Assembly: GCA_033964015.1 (NCBI GenBank)
Contig: JAWWUD010000103.1
Span: 186,001-250,000 of the forward strand
Length of the DNA stretch: 64,000 bases
Direction of reading: 5' to 3'
DNA from: Scolanthus callimorphus
Taxonomy: Eukaryota; Cnidaria; Anthozoa; Actiniaria; Edwardsiidae
Every line of letters starts with the position of its first letter. The first letter of the stretch is position 1. The translations under genes and the position numbers were made by a program. This document shows positions 10,976-20,756 of the stretch, piece after piece. Under the pieces are notes generated by a model. The model was given only the letters and a program-made list of their open reading frames with translations, did not search any database and was not told the DNA's origin.

Positions 10976-11464
10976 GATTTCTGCCATCGTGGGACGCACT
11001 GTCGGGGTTCGCAGTCGGCGCGGTGTTCGACGCATGGCCGTTACTATTGTTCTCAATTGTGTTTTTAAGGGTTTTGCGCTTTACTTGCTAGCTCGTGTAG
11101 TTCTTGTATTGGCCAGGTGCGCGATTTCGAAATAATGTCTTATATTAAACTAGATAACGCCTGCCTATTCCTGTTTATAACTCATTCTTATGAAGGCAGG
11201 GGCGTCTTTTACGGTCCGGCTTGCAAATCGCCTGTCAGGTCACAGCGCTGGTAAGACGGCTGGCCGATGAGGCCCTCGCTCATTTCGTGCGACGGCCTTG
11301 TCTATCAGCGAGTTATCACTCCGCAATAGTAGCCCAGGGGTCCGAGGGCGACCCCCTCTCCCCCTGGGGATAGCGCCTAAGGAGTCGTGGGCAAGTCATT
11401 CGCAATCCCAGTCGTTTCCGCGCCCAGTTTCGTACCGCCGGTTATCTCGCCCCGATTATCGCGC

Positions 11465-12960
11465 ATAAGGGTTCCTAGGCGATTCGCTGTCTAGCCCGGT
11501 CGTTCTGCCCTGTTTCTGGCGTAAAATTCTTTCCTAGGCGATTCGCTGCCTAGCCCGGTTGTTTCTGCCCTGTTACATACGCACAATGATTCCTAGGCGA
11601 TTCGCTGTCTAGCCCGGTCGTTTCTGCCCTGTTACACGCGCACAATGTTTCCTGGGCGATTTGCTGTCTAGCCCGGTCGTTCTGCCCTGTTTCTGGCGTA
11701 AAAAATTGTTTCCTAGGCGATTCACTGCCTCGCCCGGTCGTTCTGCTCTGTTACATGCGCACAATGATTCCTAGGCGATTCGCTGTCTAGCACGGTCGTT
11801 CTGTCCTGTTCCTGGCGTAAAATGGTTTCCTAGGCGATTCGCTGCCTAGCCCGCGCGTTCCTCCCTGCTACATGCGCACAAGGATTCCTAGGCGATTCGC
11901 TGCCTAGCCCGGTCGCTCGGCCCGGTTACATGCGCACATGATTCCTGGGCGATTCGCTGCCTAGTACGGTCGTTCTGTCCGGTTTCTGGCGTAAAATTCA
12001 TTCCTAGGCGATTCGCTGCCTAGCCCGGTCGTTCTGCCCTGTTACATGCGCAAAAGGATTCCTAGGCGATTCGCTGTCTAGCCCGGTCGTTCGGCCCGGT
12101 TACATGCGCACATGACTCCTAGGCGATTCGCTGCCTAGCCCGGTCGTTCGGCCCGGTTACATGCGCACATGATTCCTGGGCGATTCGCTGCCTAGCCCGG
12201 TTGTTCTGCCCTGTCACTCACGCACAATGGTTCCTAGGCGACTCGCTGCCTAGCCCGGTCTTTCCGCCCTGTTTAATGCGCATAAGAGGTCGTAGGCGAT
12301 TGGCCACTGCGCCCGCTCGCTGCGCCCAGTGTCGTAACGCGGAAGGGTTTATAGGCGCTTCGCTGCCTAGTCCAGTCAGCCCGCCCTGCTTCTTGTGCTC
12401 ATGGGTTCCTAGGCGATTCGCTGTCGAGCCCGGTCTTTCAGCTCCGATTATCGCGCATAATGATTCCTGGGCGATTCGCTGCCTGGCACGGTCGATCCGC
12501 CCTGTTTTGCGCATATGGGCCGTAGGCGATTGGCCGCCTCGCCCAATCGCTGCGCCCGGTTTCGTAACGCTGACGGGTTCTTTGGCGATCCCCCCTGATT
12601 GTTACGCTTCAGGGTTCCTACGCGATTCGCTGTCGAGCCCGGTCGCTCCGCCTCGTTTATTACGCATAGGGGGTCGTGGCATGCCTCGCCCGCCCGGTCA
12701 CCCCCCCCCCCCCCCTTATTGCACATAGGGGTCGTGGGTGATTCGCGGCCCTGTCCAGTGGTCCCGCCCCGTTTTCGCGCCAAAGGGGTCTTCGGTGGTT
12801 CGCTGCTTTTCCTAGTCACTCAGCCCGCCTGGTTACGCCTAAGGGGACAGTGGCAATTGGCCCTGCGCGCGGTTTCGTAGAACCTGTCCCTCGGCGAGTC
12901 GCTGCCTAGCCAGCTCGTTTTGCCTCGCTTCTTGCGCCTAAGGGACATAATAGGCGACTC
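11465..12960 (+). repeat. Intra-element array of ~58-bp hairpin units
   Basis: Roughly 25 copies of a 55-60-bp unit built around CCTAGGCGATTCGCTGCCTA, followed by GCCCGGTCGTTCTG and a variable TTACATGCGCACA or TTCTGGCGTAAAA tail. Each canonical unit holds the inverted repeat CTAGGC/GCCTAG around an 8-nt loop. Units are most regular from 11465 to about 12250 and increasingly diverged towards 13000. A 15-C run lies at 12701-12715. The array sits between the gag stop and the RT frame. Long open frames across it on both strands are by-products of periodicity and are not called as genes. Confidence 0.9.
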
Positions 12961-13122
12961 ACTGCTTACGTTACGCGCTCCGCGTGGTTTATGGTTAGCT
13001 AACTTCAACCGCTGCGCACGGTTTATTCCGACTAGGAGCTCGCAAGTGATCGATGGCTGCAACTTAGTTGTCCCGCACCGTTTATAGCACCCTAGGGGGC
13101 GCTGGCGAGTTGCTAGCGTGCC

Positions 13123-14826
13123 GTGGTCGTTCGCCCGGTTGTGTCGGAGGGGCACTCCCCGGGTCCGCAGAAGGACAGTCCCCCCCCTTCAGTTAACCCG
13201 TTGCTCTTCGTTGCAGCCCCTCTTCCGCCAGTCGCTTCAGTGACGCCCTTGAGAGCCCAGAAATTCGCCGAGGAACTTCGGGCTCATCCAGACCAGTCGC
13301 TCGTCTCGTATGTCCTAGATGGTATTGGCAACGGCTTCAGATTGGGCTTCGATGACTCTCCATCTCTTCGGTCAGCTACCCGTAACAAGACCTCGGCTTA
13401 TGATCACTCCCAGGTGATTGATGCTTACCTGGCCAACGAGGTCGCACTGGGTAGAGTAGCCGGTCCGTTCAGATCCCCTCCGATGAGTAACCTGCACGTC
13501 AGCAAATTCGGAGTCATCCCCAAAAGTGGACAACCGGGGAAGTGGCGTCTCATAGTAGATCTTTCTGCACCCGAAGGTTCAAGTGTTAACGATGGCATCG
13601 ATAGCAACGAGTTTTCACTCCAGTATATTCGGGTTGATGACGTCATTCGGATGGTGGATCAGCTTGGCACAGGTGCATTGATGGCGAAATTCGATGTACT
13701 TTCGGCATACCGTAATGTCCCTATTCACCCGCAAGACCGTCACCTCCTTGGCATGAGATGGCGTGGTTGTTACTACGTCGATCTGGCGCTCCCGTTTGGT
13801 TTACGGTCGGCCCCGTATGTGTTTAATGCAGTAGCGTCCATGGTCGAGTGGATCTTGATTAATAACTACCACGTTTCTCATATCGTACACTACCTGGACG
13901 ACTTTATCTTGGCGGGCCCTCCCCATTCGCAGGTGTGCGCGCGCGATTTAACGATAGCGCTTAAGGTATGCACTGAGCTGGGGCTCCCTCTCCACCCCGA
14001 TAAATGTATGGGTCCGGCGACTACCCTTACCGTTTTGGGGATCGAGATTGATTCAGTTAACCGCGTGGCTCGCTTGCCCACACACAAACTTGCCGAGGTA
14101 CGCAAGCTAATTGATAAGTGGCTGACGCTCGAATGGTGCATTCGTCACGACTTGGAGTCCCTGATAGGTCACCTCCACCATGCATCCAAGGTGGTGTGGC
14201 CGGGTCGGGCGTTTGTTCGGCGGATGATCGATTTGCTTTGTTGCTTTCGTCATCGGGGACATCCTATTCGCATAAACGTGGAGTTCCGCCTGGATCTAAA
14301 CTGGTGGCACCAGTATTTGGAGACCTGGAACGGCGTGAGCTTTTGGCTGTACCCGGGTATGCAGGCCTCTCCTTCCGTGGAGGTCTACTCCGACGCTTCG
14401 GGTTCTTTCGGGTACGGCGCTTTCTGTGCATCTCAATGGTTCAACGGTGTCTGGGTTGGACCCCAAAGCAGTCAGTCCATCGCGTACAAGGAACTCTTCC
14501 CGATCGTTATTGCGGCTCACATTTGGGGCCATGCGTGGGCTCAGCTTCACATCCTATTCCGGTCCGATAACGAAGCCGTCGTGCACATCCTCAACACTAG
14601 GTCATCTAAAGTCCCGTGCATAATGAAGCTTTTGAGAAGTTTACTTATGGTAGCCGCTCGAACGGGCTTCTCCTTCTCTAGTGAACATGTCCCTGGCTCC
14701 TTAAACACCGTTGCTGATGCCTTGTCTCGATTTCTTTGGCAGGATTTCCTACGCTTGGCACCCTGGGCTCAGCCGTCTCCTACCCCAATCCCTCAGCAGG
14801 TCCTGGATTACCTCACCGCCCCCTAG
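13123..14826 (+). CDS. Ngaro reverse transcriptase-RNase H
   Basis: A 567-codon open frame opening with GTG at 13123; the first ATG lies well inside at about 13483, so true initiation probably involves fusion to upstream Gag sequence by splicing or recoding. RT: FDVLSAYRN with catalytic D191 and YLDDF with D259/D260, the LDDF form usual for DIRS/Ngaro elements rather than YMDD. RNase H: D424 in YSDAS, E457 in KELFP, D482 in SDNEA and D532 in VADALSR, all four acidic residues present. No stop or frameshift interrupts it. It copies element RNA into DNA and degrades the RNA strand. The 3' end overlaps the recombinase frame by 91 bp. A possible splice acceptor (pyrimidine tract then GCAG) occurs near 13216. 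Confidence 0.92.
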   Translation: MVVRPVVSEGHSPGPQKDSPPPSVNPLLFVAAPLPPVASVTPLRAQKFAEELRAHPDQSLVSYVLDGIGNGFRLGFDDSPSLRSATRNKTSAYDHSQVIDAYLANEVALGRVAGPFRSPPMSNLHVSKFGVIPKSGQPGKWRLIVDLSAPEGSSVNDGIDSNEFSLQYIRVDDVIRMVDQLGTGALMAKFDVLSAYRNVPIHPQDRHLLGMRWRGCYYVDLALPFGLRSAPYVFNAVASMVEWILINNYHVSHIVHYLDDFILAGPPHSQVCARDLTIALKVCTELGLPLHPDKCMGPATTLTVLGIEIDSVNRVARLPTHKLAEVRKLIDKWLTLEWCIRHDLESLIGHLHHASKVVWPGRAFVRRMIDLLCCFRHRGHPIRINVEFRLDLNWWHQYLETWNGVSFWLYPGMQASPSVEVYSDASGSFGYGAFCASQWFNGVWVGPQSSQSIAYKELFPIVIAAHIWGHAWAQLHILFRSDNEAVVHILNTRSSKVPCIMKLLRSLLMVAARTGFSFSSEHVPGSLNTVADALSRFLWQDFLRLAPWAQPSPTPIPQQVLDYLTAP

Positions 14827-15776
14827 AACAGCGCTGCAGGCAGTTTCTTTTGGAAGGATTGGCCCCCTCAACTCGGAAATCTTACGCCACGGGCCAGCGA
14901 CGGTTTATCTCCTTTTGTTCCCAGATGGGCAAGCTTCATCATGTTTCGGGCTCCCCGTGTCCAGCCGACGAGTGGACGCTCTGCCTCTTCGCAACATTTC
15001 TAACTGAGTCCGTCCAGCATTCCACCATCAAGGTTTACCTTTCGGCGGTACGTGCACTTCACATCGAACAGGGGTTCCCTGACCCTCTGGCGAATTGCCT
15101 GCGGCTCGAGCGAGTCTTGCGGGGCATAAAGCGGATTCAGGGTGTCAAGCCTCCCTCGCGTCTCCCGGTCACAGATGGGATCTTACGGGCGATCTTGGGT
15201 CACCTGGACCGGTCCCTTCCCGACCACATAATGTTCTGGGCGGCGTGCTGTTTAGCGTATTTCGGCTTCTTGCGTTCCGCAGAATTTACAGTCGATAACT
15301 GGAACCTTTTCTCTTCCGACCGGCACCTGACGGCCAAGGACATCACGGTGGATTCAGTTTCGGATCCCCAGTGTATTCGATTGCGCATAAAGGCCTCAAA
15401 GACAGACCCCTTCCGTAGGGGCACCGACGTGTTTATAGGCAGAGCACAGCCACCGCTGTGTCCAGTCGAGGCTGTCTTAGCTTACATGGCTGTAAGGGGA
15501 GATTCCCCCGGGCCGCTGTTTCTTTTGCAATCGGGCCAGCCGTTGTCGCGCGCAGTACTAACCAGATGGCTAAGAGAGATCTTAACAGCAGAAGGAGTTC
15601 CGGGAAACTTCTCTAGTCACAGCTTTCGCATTGGCGCGGCGACGGTAGCGGCTAGCAATGGTGTGCCAGATCATTTGATTCAAACCTTAGGTCGCTGGTC
15701 GAGTAACGCTTATAAGGGGTATATCCGCACACCTGTAGAAGTTCTGGTGTCGGCATCCGCGCAGTTAGCTCATTAA
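14736..15776 (+). CDS. Ngaro tyrosine recombinase
   Basis: A 346-codon frame opening with TTG at 14736 and overlapping the RT 3' end in a different (-1) frame. No early ATG exists, so translation by frameshift from RT is plausible. The N-terminal half (about 40-120) has the core-binding fold pattern STRKSYATGQRRF and STIKVYLSAVRALH. The catalytic domain has R180 in FLRSAEFT, a KASKTD Lys motif, H295-x-x-R298 in SHSFRIGAA, W321 in LGRWSSNAY and the nucleophile candidate Y329 in KGYIRT. All signature residues of the tyrosine recombinase family are therefore present. It is expected to integrate a circular DNA intermediate without the target duplications made by integrases. It ends about 100 bp before B1. 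Confidence 0.92.
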   Translation: MAGFPTLGTLGSAVSYPNPSAGPGLPHRPLEQRCRQFLLEGLAPSTRKSYATGQRRFISFCSQMGKLHHVSGSPCPADEWTLCLFATFLTESVQHSTIKVYLSAVRALHIEQGFPDPLANCLRLERVLRGIKRIQGVKPPSRLPVTDGILRAILGHLDRSLPDHIMFWAACCLAYFGFLRSAEFTVDNWNLFSSDRHLTAKDITVDSVSDPQCIRLRIKASKTDPFRRGTDVFIGRAQPPLCPVEAVLAYMAVRGDSPGPLFLLQSGQPLSRAVLTRWLREILTAEGVPGNFSSHSFRIGAATVAASNGVPDHLIQTLGRWSSNAYKGYIRTPVEVLVSASAQLAH

Positions 15777-15880
15777 ATGTTCAGATGAGCTCGTTTGTTG
15801 GTCTCGTTGCTTGGGGTTGTTGGGGTCAGGAGGTTCCATGGTAGCCGCGCCACAGTCCCTCCTTTTCAAGCAACGTCTCT

Positions 15881-15986
15881 GGCGGGGAGCTGTGGCCCGG
15901 TTGCCATGGTTCCTCGGGGAGCGCCGGGTCGGGCGACCCTATGGCGCTCCGGTACCTAACCCCAACTTATCAGACGATGAGTTTAA
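15881..15986 (+). repeat. Ngaro split direct repeat B1
   Basis: A 106-bp sequence beginning GGCGGGGAGCTGTGGCCCGG and ending GACGATGAGTTTAA. It abuts A2 directly. Differs from B2 by one G (GTCGGGCGACC against GTCGGGGCGACC). Confidence 0.92.
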
Positions 15987-16180
15987 ATGTGGCTGAATGC
16001 AATTTAGGCGAAGTTAAACCGAGTCGAGGCGTCACGCTTCCCGATCATATATCGATTGCCTTGGGAGCCCTCGTGTCCTGGGGCCCCTGGGACTCCCCGC
16101 ATATCCCACACCTCGCGGGCCTGCATTTATAGTTGTGAACTCGAGTTGTAAACAAACTCTCACATTGCCATTTGTTTCTC
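15987..16180 (+). repeat. Ngaro split direct repeat A2
   Basis: Second copy of the 194-bp A repeat, apparently identical to A1, joined to B1 without spacer. Confidence 0.92.
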
Positions 16181-16246
16181 CCTCCCGCCCTCCCCCAGGT
16201 AGGTATATTCCACTGAGCAATCAGTGTGACGGGTGCCCCCATGGTG

Positions 16247-16353
16247 GGCGGGGAGCTGTGGCCCGGTTGCCATGGTTCCTCGGGGAGCGCCGGGTCGGGG
16301 CGACCCTATGGCGCTCCGGTACCTAACCCCAACTTATCAGACGATGAGTTTAA
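16247..16353 (+). repeat. Ngaro split direct repeat B2
   Basis: Second copy of B, separated from A2 by a 66-bp spacer, ending at GTTTAA, the right end of the element. Confidence 0.9.
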
Positions 16354-17477
16354 CGGTGTGATTGCTGAAAAAACTTGGGGACACTGCGCGGAAACATCGC
16401 AAGCAAGCACAAACACAGGGTTATCCCAGAGACTATTCACATGAGGGAGGGTCTCTTCAAAAAAAGGCTATTGCTACTATAGATTCAGTTGCCTGACAAA
16501 CATTTCTGTAGGAGCTACTTGCAGTTGCTCAATTAACATCATACCAGAATACATGAACGAGGAGCAGATGAAAAGTATCTGGCATATATCGAACCGTGAA
16601 TTGAATTGAACTTTAGATTTTCTTAAAACAACAAAAAGCTTGACAAGTGAGATATGTCGTGAAGTAAAAATCGACTAAACATCAAATGACCTTCGTTGAA
16701 GAGATAATGCTAGTAAATGCATTAGAAGTTCTTACCTTAGAGACGTCCTGGCTCACTACGCGCCCCTACCTCAATAAGAAACTGCGTAACTTTACCCAGC
16801 ACCACTCTGCGGCACCCCGGCTTCACTAACTTTGATCAGGAGCCCAACCTTGATACCTCAATAATTCGACTCTGCGAAATTGCACAGTGACTATCATCAC
16901 AAAGACTGAAATACTCGTTTGTGCATACGATCTTGAAAAAGGCAAATACAATCTTACCTTTACGTAAATGCATAGGGTGAAACACAGGCTGTACTCTGTC
17001 TAAGCTCTGGGGCACTAAATATCTATTGAGCTCGCTATCCTTAGCCTGCGTAGCAAGCACAAAGGGAAAGGGGGACCACGAGCGAGCGGCCGGCATCCTT
17101 AACTTGGCCCAACCGCCTTCCAGACCCTTATTCAACTGTCATTGTGACAGCCAAAACTGCAGTCATTGGTCATTGACACCTGATTGTGTTTCGTTAATAA
17201 TTTACTTTCGCTAGATCGGCCGGCGGAAGTGAAGTACTTGCCAGCTAGATAATGAAGTCAACATCACGCAACAACAGCCAACAGCGAGCAGCCAGCATGC
17301 GGTTAAGAAATCCAGCCAGGACGTGTAACATTTGGTTAAATTTCCTAGCCGGGAACCAGTATGTTAAAAATCTCAGCCAGGAAGGTCTCTAGATTCGTAA
17401 TTTCCAGCCAGCAGATTTTCTTTATGGGGAACGGATTTTTTGAGGAACGGCTCCGGTAAACCCTCCTGTGTGTTTGT
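16354..17477. other. No recognisable gene
   Basis: Mixed-composition flank of the Ngaro element. No conserved domain, repeat or RNA gene recognised; short ORFs lack supporting features. Confidence 0.5.
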
Positions 17478-17619
17478 CCGCGTTTTGGTATCTACTTCAT
17501 CGCTGAATGCCATATAGTCGTCTACTAATAGAACGAGGCATAATCAACAAAAGGACCATTCATATTCAAATAAGGCGACTATTGTGACATTCAGCGATGA
17601 AGTATATACCCGCGTTTTG
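17478..17619. mobile_element. Small TIR element with 10-bp target duplication
   Basis: About 122-bp element (17488-17609) with ~33-bp inverted ends, GTATCTACTTCATCGCTGAA on the left and its near complement on the right. It is flanked by the exact direct repeat CCGCGTTTTG at 17478-17487 and 17610-17619. A 9-10 bp TSD is typical of Mutator-like elements; that assignment is inference. Confidence 0.8.
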
Positions 17620-17796
17620 CTGGTAGGCCCGACTCGCTGGGTTTTATGTTGATTTTTTATTGTCAGTCGCCTGCAGTTAACGTTAGACTCACTTTATGTG
17701 TACGCTGGCTTTTGTATGTTATTCTGGTAATACCTCGTCGTAATTATGTGTCTGACTATGTGCGTTACGTCTTATCACTCACATGTTCTCTAGGAA

Positions 17797-17994
17797 AGGC
17801 GCGGCGGAACTTGGGATCTCGCGGGTCAAAGAGGGATAAAGGAGTTGGCGCTTTTCATACGCGCGGCGGGACTTCGGGTCTCGCGGGTCATAGAGATGAG
17901 GATAGATGGCGCTTTTTGTACGCGCGACGGGTCTTCGGGTCTCGTGGGTAAGAGAGATAACGGTGGATGGCGCATTTCATACGCGCGGCGGGAA
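17797..17994. repeat. 61-62-bp minisatellite
   Basis: Just over three copies with anchors GCGCGGCGGGACTTCGG near 17799, 17861, 17922 and a partial at 17983. GC-rich, and directly followed by a purine tract. Confidence 0.85.
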
Positions 17995-18182
17995 AGGAGA
18001 AATGGAAAAGGAAAAAATAAGGAAAAGGAAAATGAAAAAAAAAGGAAACGAAAAAAGGAAAGAGAGTAAAGGAAATGAAAAAAAGGAAACGGAGAAAAGG
18101 AAAAAGTTAAAGAAAGGGGAAAAGGAAAAAGAAAAGCAAAAGAGACGGAGAAAGAGAGAAGGAATAATGGGGAAAAAGAAAT
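17995..18182. repeat. Long purine-rich tract
   Basis: About 190 bp with almost only A and G on the plus strand (variants of GGAAAAGGAAAA and GAAAGGGGAAAAGG), with very few pyrimidines. Capable of triplex (H-DNA) formation. The Phe/Ser/Leu-rich ORF on the opposite strand is a composition artefact. Confidence 0.9.
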
Positions 18183-18249
18183 ATAGTGTACTGTGTACTG
18201 TATCGCGTAGCCGCTCGCTTTTACTATTTCATTGGATCCCGTGATTCCT

Positions 18250-18300
18250 TTCGTTGACCTTGAGGGGGCTGGTGCTTGAGGGGGCTGGTGCTCATAACGG
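18250..18300. repeat. Short tandem duplication
   Basis: TTGAGGGGGCTGGTGC occurs twice in succession. Confidence 0.7.
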
Positions 18301-18544
18301 CCTCTCGTTCCGGACCTGGTTCGGACCTTGGGGTCAACGAAAGGTTGGGTCCCATGTACTAGCGTTACGCTAAGGTATATGACTTGGGCGTTACCCTTAC
18401 ATTCCATATGATCTGGGGGTGACAAACTAGAGGAGCCGGTTTAGGGATCTGTCCGTTGTGCAGCTTTCATTATGGGACTTAACCTTTCGTTGGCCCCTGA
18501 GTGTCACCGGACAGACATGTATGGGTATGCCAAAGAGTGGTTTT

Positions 18545-18890
18545 GAGTTATTGGTGTGTTCAGAGAAGCTTTCAGTTATGGGTGCGTTCAAGAAGGTTTT
18601 GTTGAGTTATGGGTATGTTCTAGAGAGGTTTTGAGTTATGGATGTGTCCAAGAGAAGTTTCTGGTTATGGGTGTGTCCAAGAGAGGTTTTGAGTTAGGGG
18701 TATGTCCTAGAGACGTTTTTAGATGGGTATGCCCAAACCGGTTTTAGTTATGGGTGTGGTCGCGAGAGGTGTTTGAGTAATGGGTGTGGTCAAGAGAGGT
18801 TTTGGGTTATGGGTGTGATCAAGAGAGGTTTTGAGTTATGGGAGTGGTCAAGCGAGGCTTTGAGTTATGGGTATAGGGAATAAGGTTTGA
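18545..18890. repeat. ~30-bp minisatellite
   Basis: About eleven diverged copies of a unit resembling GAGTTATGGGTGTGGTCAAG followed by AGAGGTTTT. Copies differ by small indels. Confidence 0.85.
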
Positions 18891-18970
18891 GAGGATTTAG
18901 GATATTTTTGAGTTATGGGTTGGATTAGGACGGGAAGGTATCTGAACACTGTAAGTGTCAATGGGGCGGA

Positions 18971-19333
18971 GCCAGGTCTTCTTCCCATAACTTATATGGA
19001 GCACAATAGGACCAAGTGAGGATATATAACTATTCTTACTTGGGAATAGTGTGCGACATATAAGATATAATTTACATAATCAATTCAGTTGGTTTGAGAT
19101 CGTAGCGCCAGGATGGCGACCCTGGTGTAGGTCTGCACATTGGGAATAGTATGTCTGTGGGTAGTAGATTATAGGGCCTTGTTGTGCTCATCTAGAGGCC
19201 TGGTGGAGCCAGTTTTTGCTTTTGCCCACCCACCCTCCGTCTTTGCCAGTAATTGCCTTTTTGAGCTTCGCCTGGTCTCCTTCCCATAACTTATATGGAG
19301 CATAATAGGACCAAGTGAGGTTATATAACTATT
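18971..19333. repeat. 64-bp direct repeat pair 299 bp apart
   Basis: Segments 18971-19034 and 19270-19333 share CTTCCCATAACTTATATGGA and ATAGGACCAAGTGAGG with few differences, including a shared TATATAACTATT end. The intervening sequence has no recognised gene. It could be a segmental duplication or the ends of a small element. Confidence 0.8.
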
Positions 19334-19559
19334 TGAGGGCGGCGCTTATCTATGATTTGACAAAATTGTAGAACTGATAAACCTGGAAAAATTTGGGTAT
19401 GAAAGAAAATATTACCACTTTGAACTGGGAAGGACATTGCCGTGAATAAAATAAATTGCCAGTGGTTTTAGAATCCATAGTACGGTGTATTTTAGTTAGC
19501 ATATTAAATTGCTCGAATAAGCGCATGGTCTACCTATTCGCTAATGCGGTGACCCAAGG

Positions 19560-20756
19560 CTGCGCAATTACTTGTGGACGCCTGACTAAGCTTGACATGT
19601 GCACGATTTCACAGAGTCTAGCGATCAATGGTGCTTTGAGCTTTTTCATGCTTTCGGTTGATATCTCGAAGTGTTCACAGATTTCCTTTAGCATTGCAAC
19701 TGAAAACTTGGACAGTTTGTTAGTAGCCGCGAGCGCTCAAATGTGGTAGTTGTCGTAGCAAATGGGGTGTCGAAGCATAACTTCGTCCAGGACCTCCTCC
19801 CTGAGACCACTGAATTCAGCTTCGGTTTCTTGGCTTTGCTCATCGGCTTTGACGTCTTGCTCGTCTTCTTGTTGTACGAGTGCGCGCTTGGATGCAAGCC
19901 TTGAAAAGAAGCTTGATACTTGCTGCGTTGAGAGGAACTCTGAACAGGAAAAGAGACGTTCTCTATTTGCATCCTTTGCTGTCTGCATAGATTTGGCGAC
20001 GGTAGCAGGATTAAATTTACGCCCAGTAGCCTCCCCGATCTTGAACTTGCTTATCAAATAATCTTTCTGCTTTACACTGAAGCGAGACCTTGTAGTGGCC
20101 AGGCCAGCCCTCAATGCCCATCCCATCGGTAGTAGCGGCACCTCCAGCTGATGCGCAACGCTCTCCTGTATATTGGGTACGCCGGTGGACTGCCCCTCTA
20201 GCATCATGGCATAGCCAAGCGCAGCTTTGTCAAGAAGGGTATGCCTCTCTAGCATGCGCTCGTGATTGCCACAATCCAGGTGATGTTGTAAGGAGGAAAG
20301 TCGCTGTATACACCCTTCCTCAGGGCAACAGAACAGCTTGGAATCGGTATCGGCGACTTCCGCGTCAGTATCACATGTCGAAGACACAGTCCTGTCCGCT
20401 AAGGGAGCTCTGCTGCTCTGGAGCTCTGCTGATTGGTCCATGGCCTGCAGTACATCCGTTCGGGCTTCGTCTTGATTGATACTGCGCAATAGGTGAGCCT
20501 TCCAAGCGATAATATTCTCTTTGGCTTGGCTTACTTTATACTTTAGCTGCTCACGATCATCTTCGGCCATGTCTCCATCCGTCAGTTCCTTAACAGTGTC
20601 TTCGATGTCTTTCAGAACGACAGACAGTAGGTGACAACGATCACAGGAGTCGCAATGATCATGAGTGCAGATGACTTGGAAGTCTCGGTCCTTAGGATCG
20701 CTCAAAGCATATTGCAAACAGTGGTCTGCGACAGTGGATTCTCTTGCCACATGAAC
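19560..20756 (-). pseudogene. Block C: Cys-rich, C2H2-like and SAP-like segments
   Basis: The frame opens at the splice acceptor (20757/20756) and continues to a stop at 19737, then onward in frame. Order: a Cys/His cluster near the start (ICTHDHCDSCDRCH), an acidic helical segment ending WKAHLLRSINQDEA, then a C2H2-type finger (CCPEEGCIQRLSSLQHHLDC...H) about 25 residues after an Asp/Thr-rich linker, then KQKDYLISKFKIGEATG and FLSTQQVSSFFSRLASKR segments, and an acidic tail ending LRHPICYDNYHI. The transition from the INQDEARTDVLQAMDQ segment to the linker (near 20432) is where I would expect a long central region in full-length relatives. A repeated GGAGCTCTGCTG lies at this point. Confidence 0.6.

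Larger units (their letters stand above)
9665..16353 (+). mobile_element. Complete Ngaro-type tyrosine-recombinase retrotransposon
   Basis: Order is A1 repeat, Gag, tandem array, RT-RNase H, tyrosine recombinase, then B1-A2 and B2. The direct repeats A (194 bp) and B (about 106 bp) occur as A1...B1A2...B2, the split-direct-repeat architecture known for Ngaro/PAT elements. B1 and A2 abut at GTTTAA/ATGTGG, the sequence expected when the two element ends are joined in a circle. There is no methyltransferase domain and no terminal inverted repeat, arguing against DIRS1-like elements. All three ORFs are uninterrupted and A1/A2 look identical by eye, so the copy is recent. Confidence 0.9.

Noticed and set aside
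10366..11056. Minus-strand ORFs opposite the Ngaro gag (200 and 101 aa)
   Set aside because: Shadows of the gag frame, without independent start context or domain.
12201..12880. Overlapping open frames on both strands inside the Ngaro array (up to 175 aa)
   Set aside because: They arise because the repeat period often preserves frame; sequence is repetitive in both strands, with no domain.
9665..16353. LTR retrotransposon or DIRS1-like element
   Set aside because: The ends are split direct repeats, a tyrosine recombinase replaces the integrase, and no terminal inverted repeats or methyltransferase domain are present.
17826..18425. 199-aa Phe/Ser-rich minus-strand ORF
   Set aside because: Translation of the complement of the purine tract; pure composition artefact.
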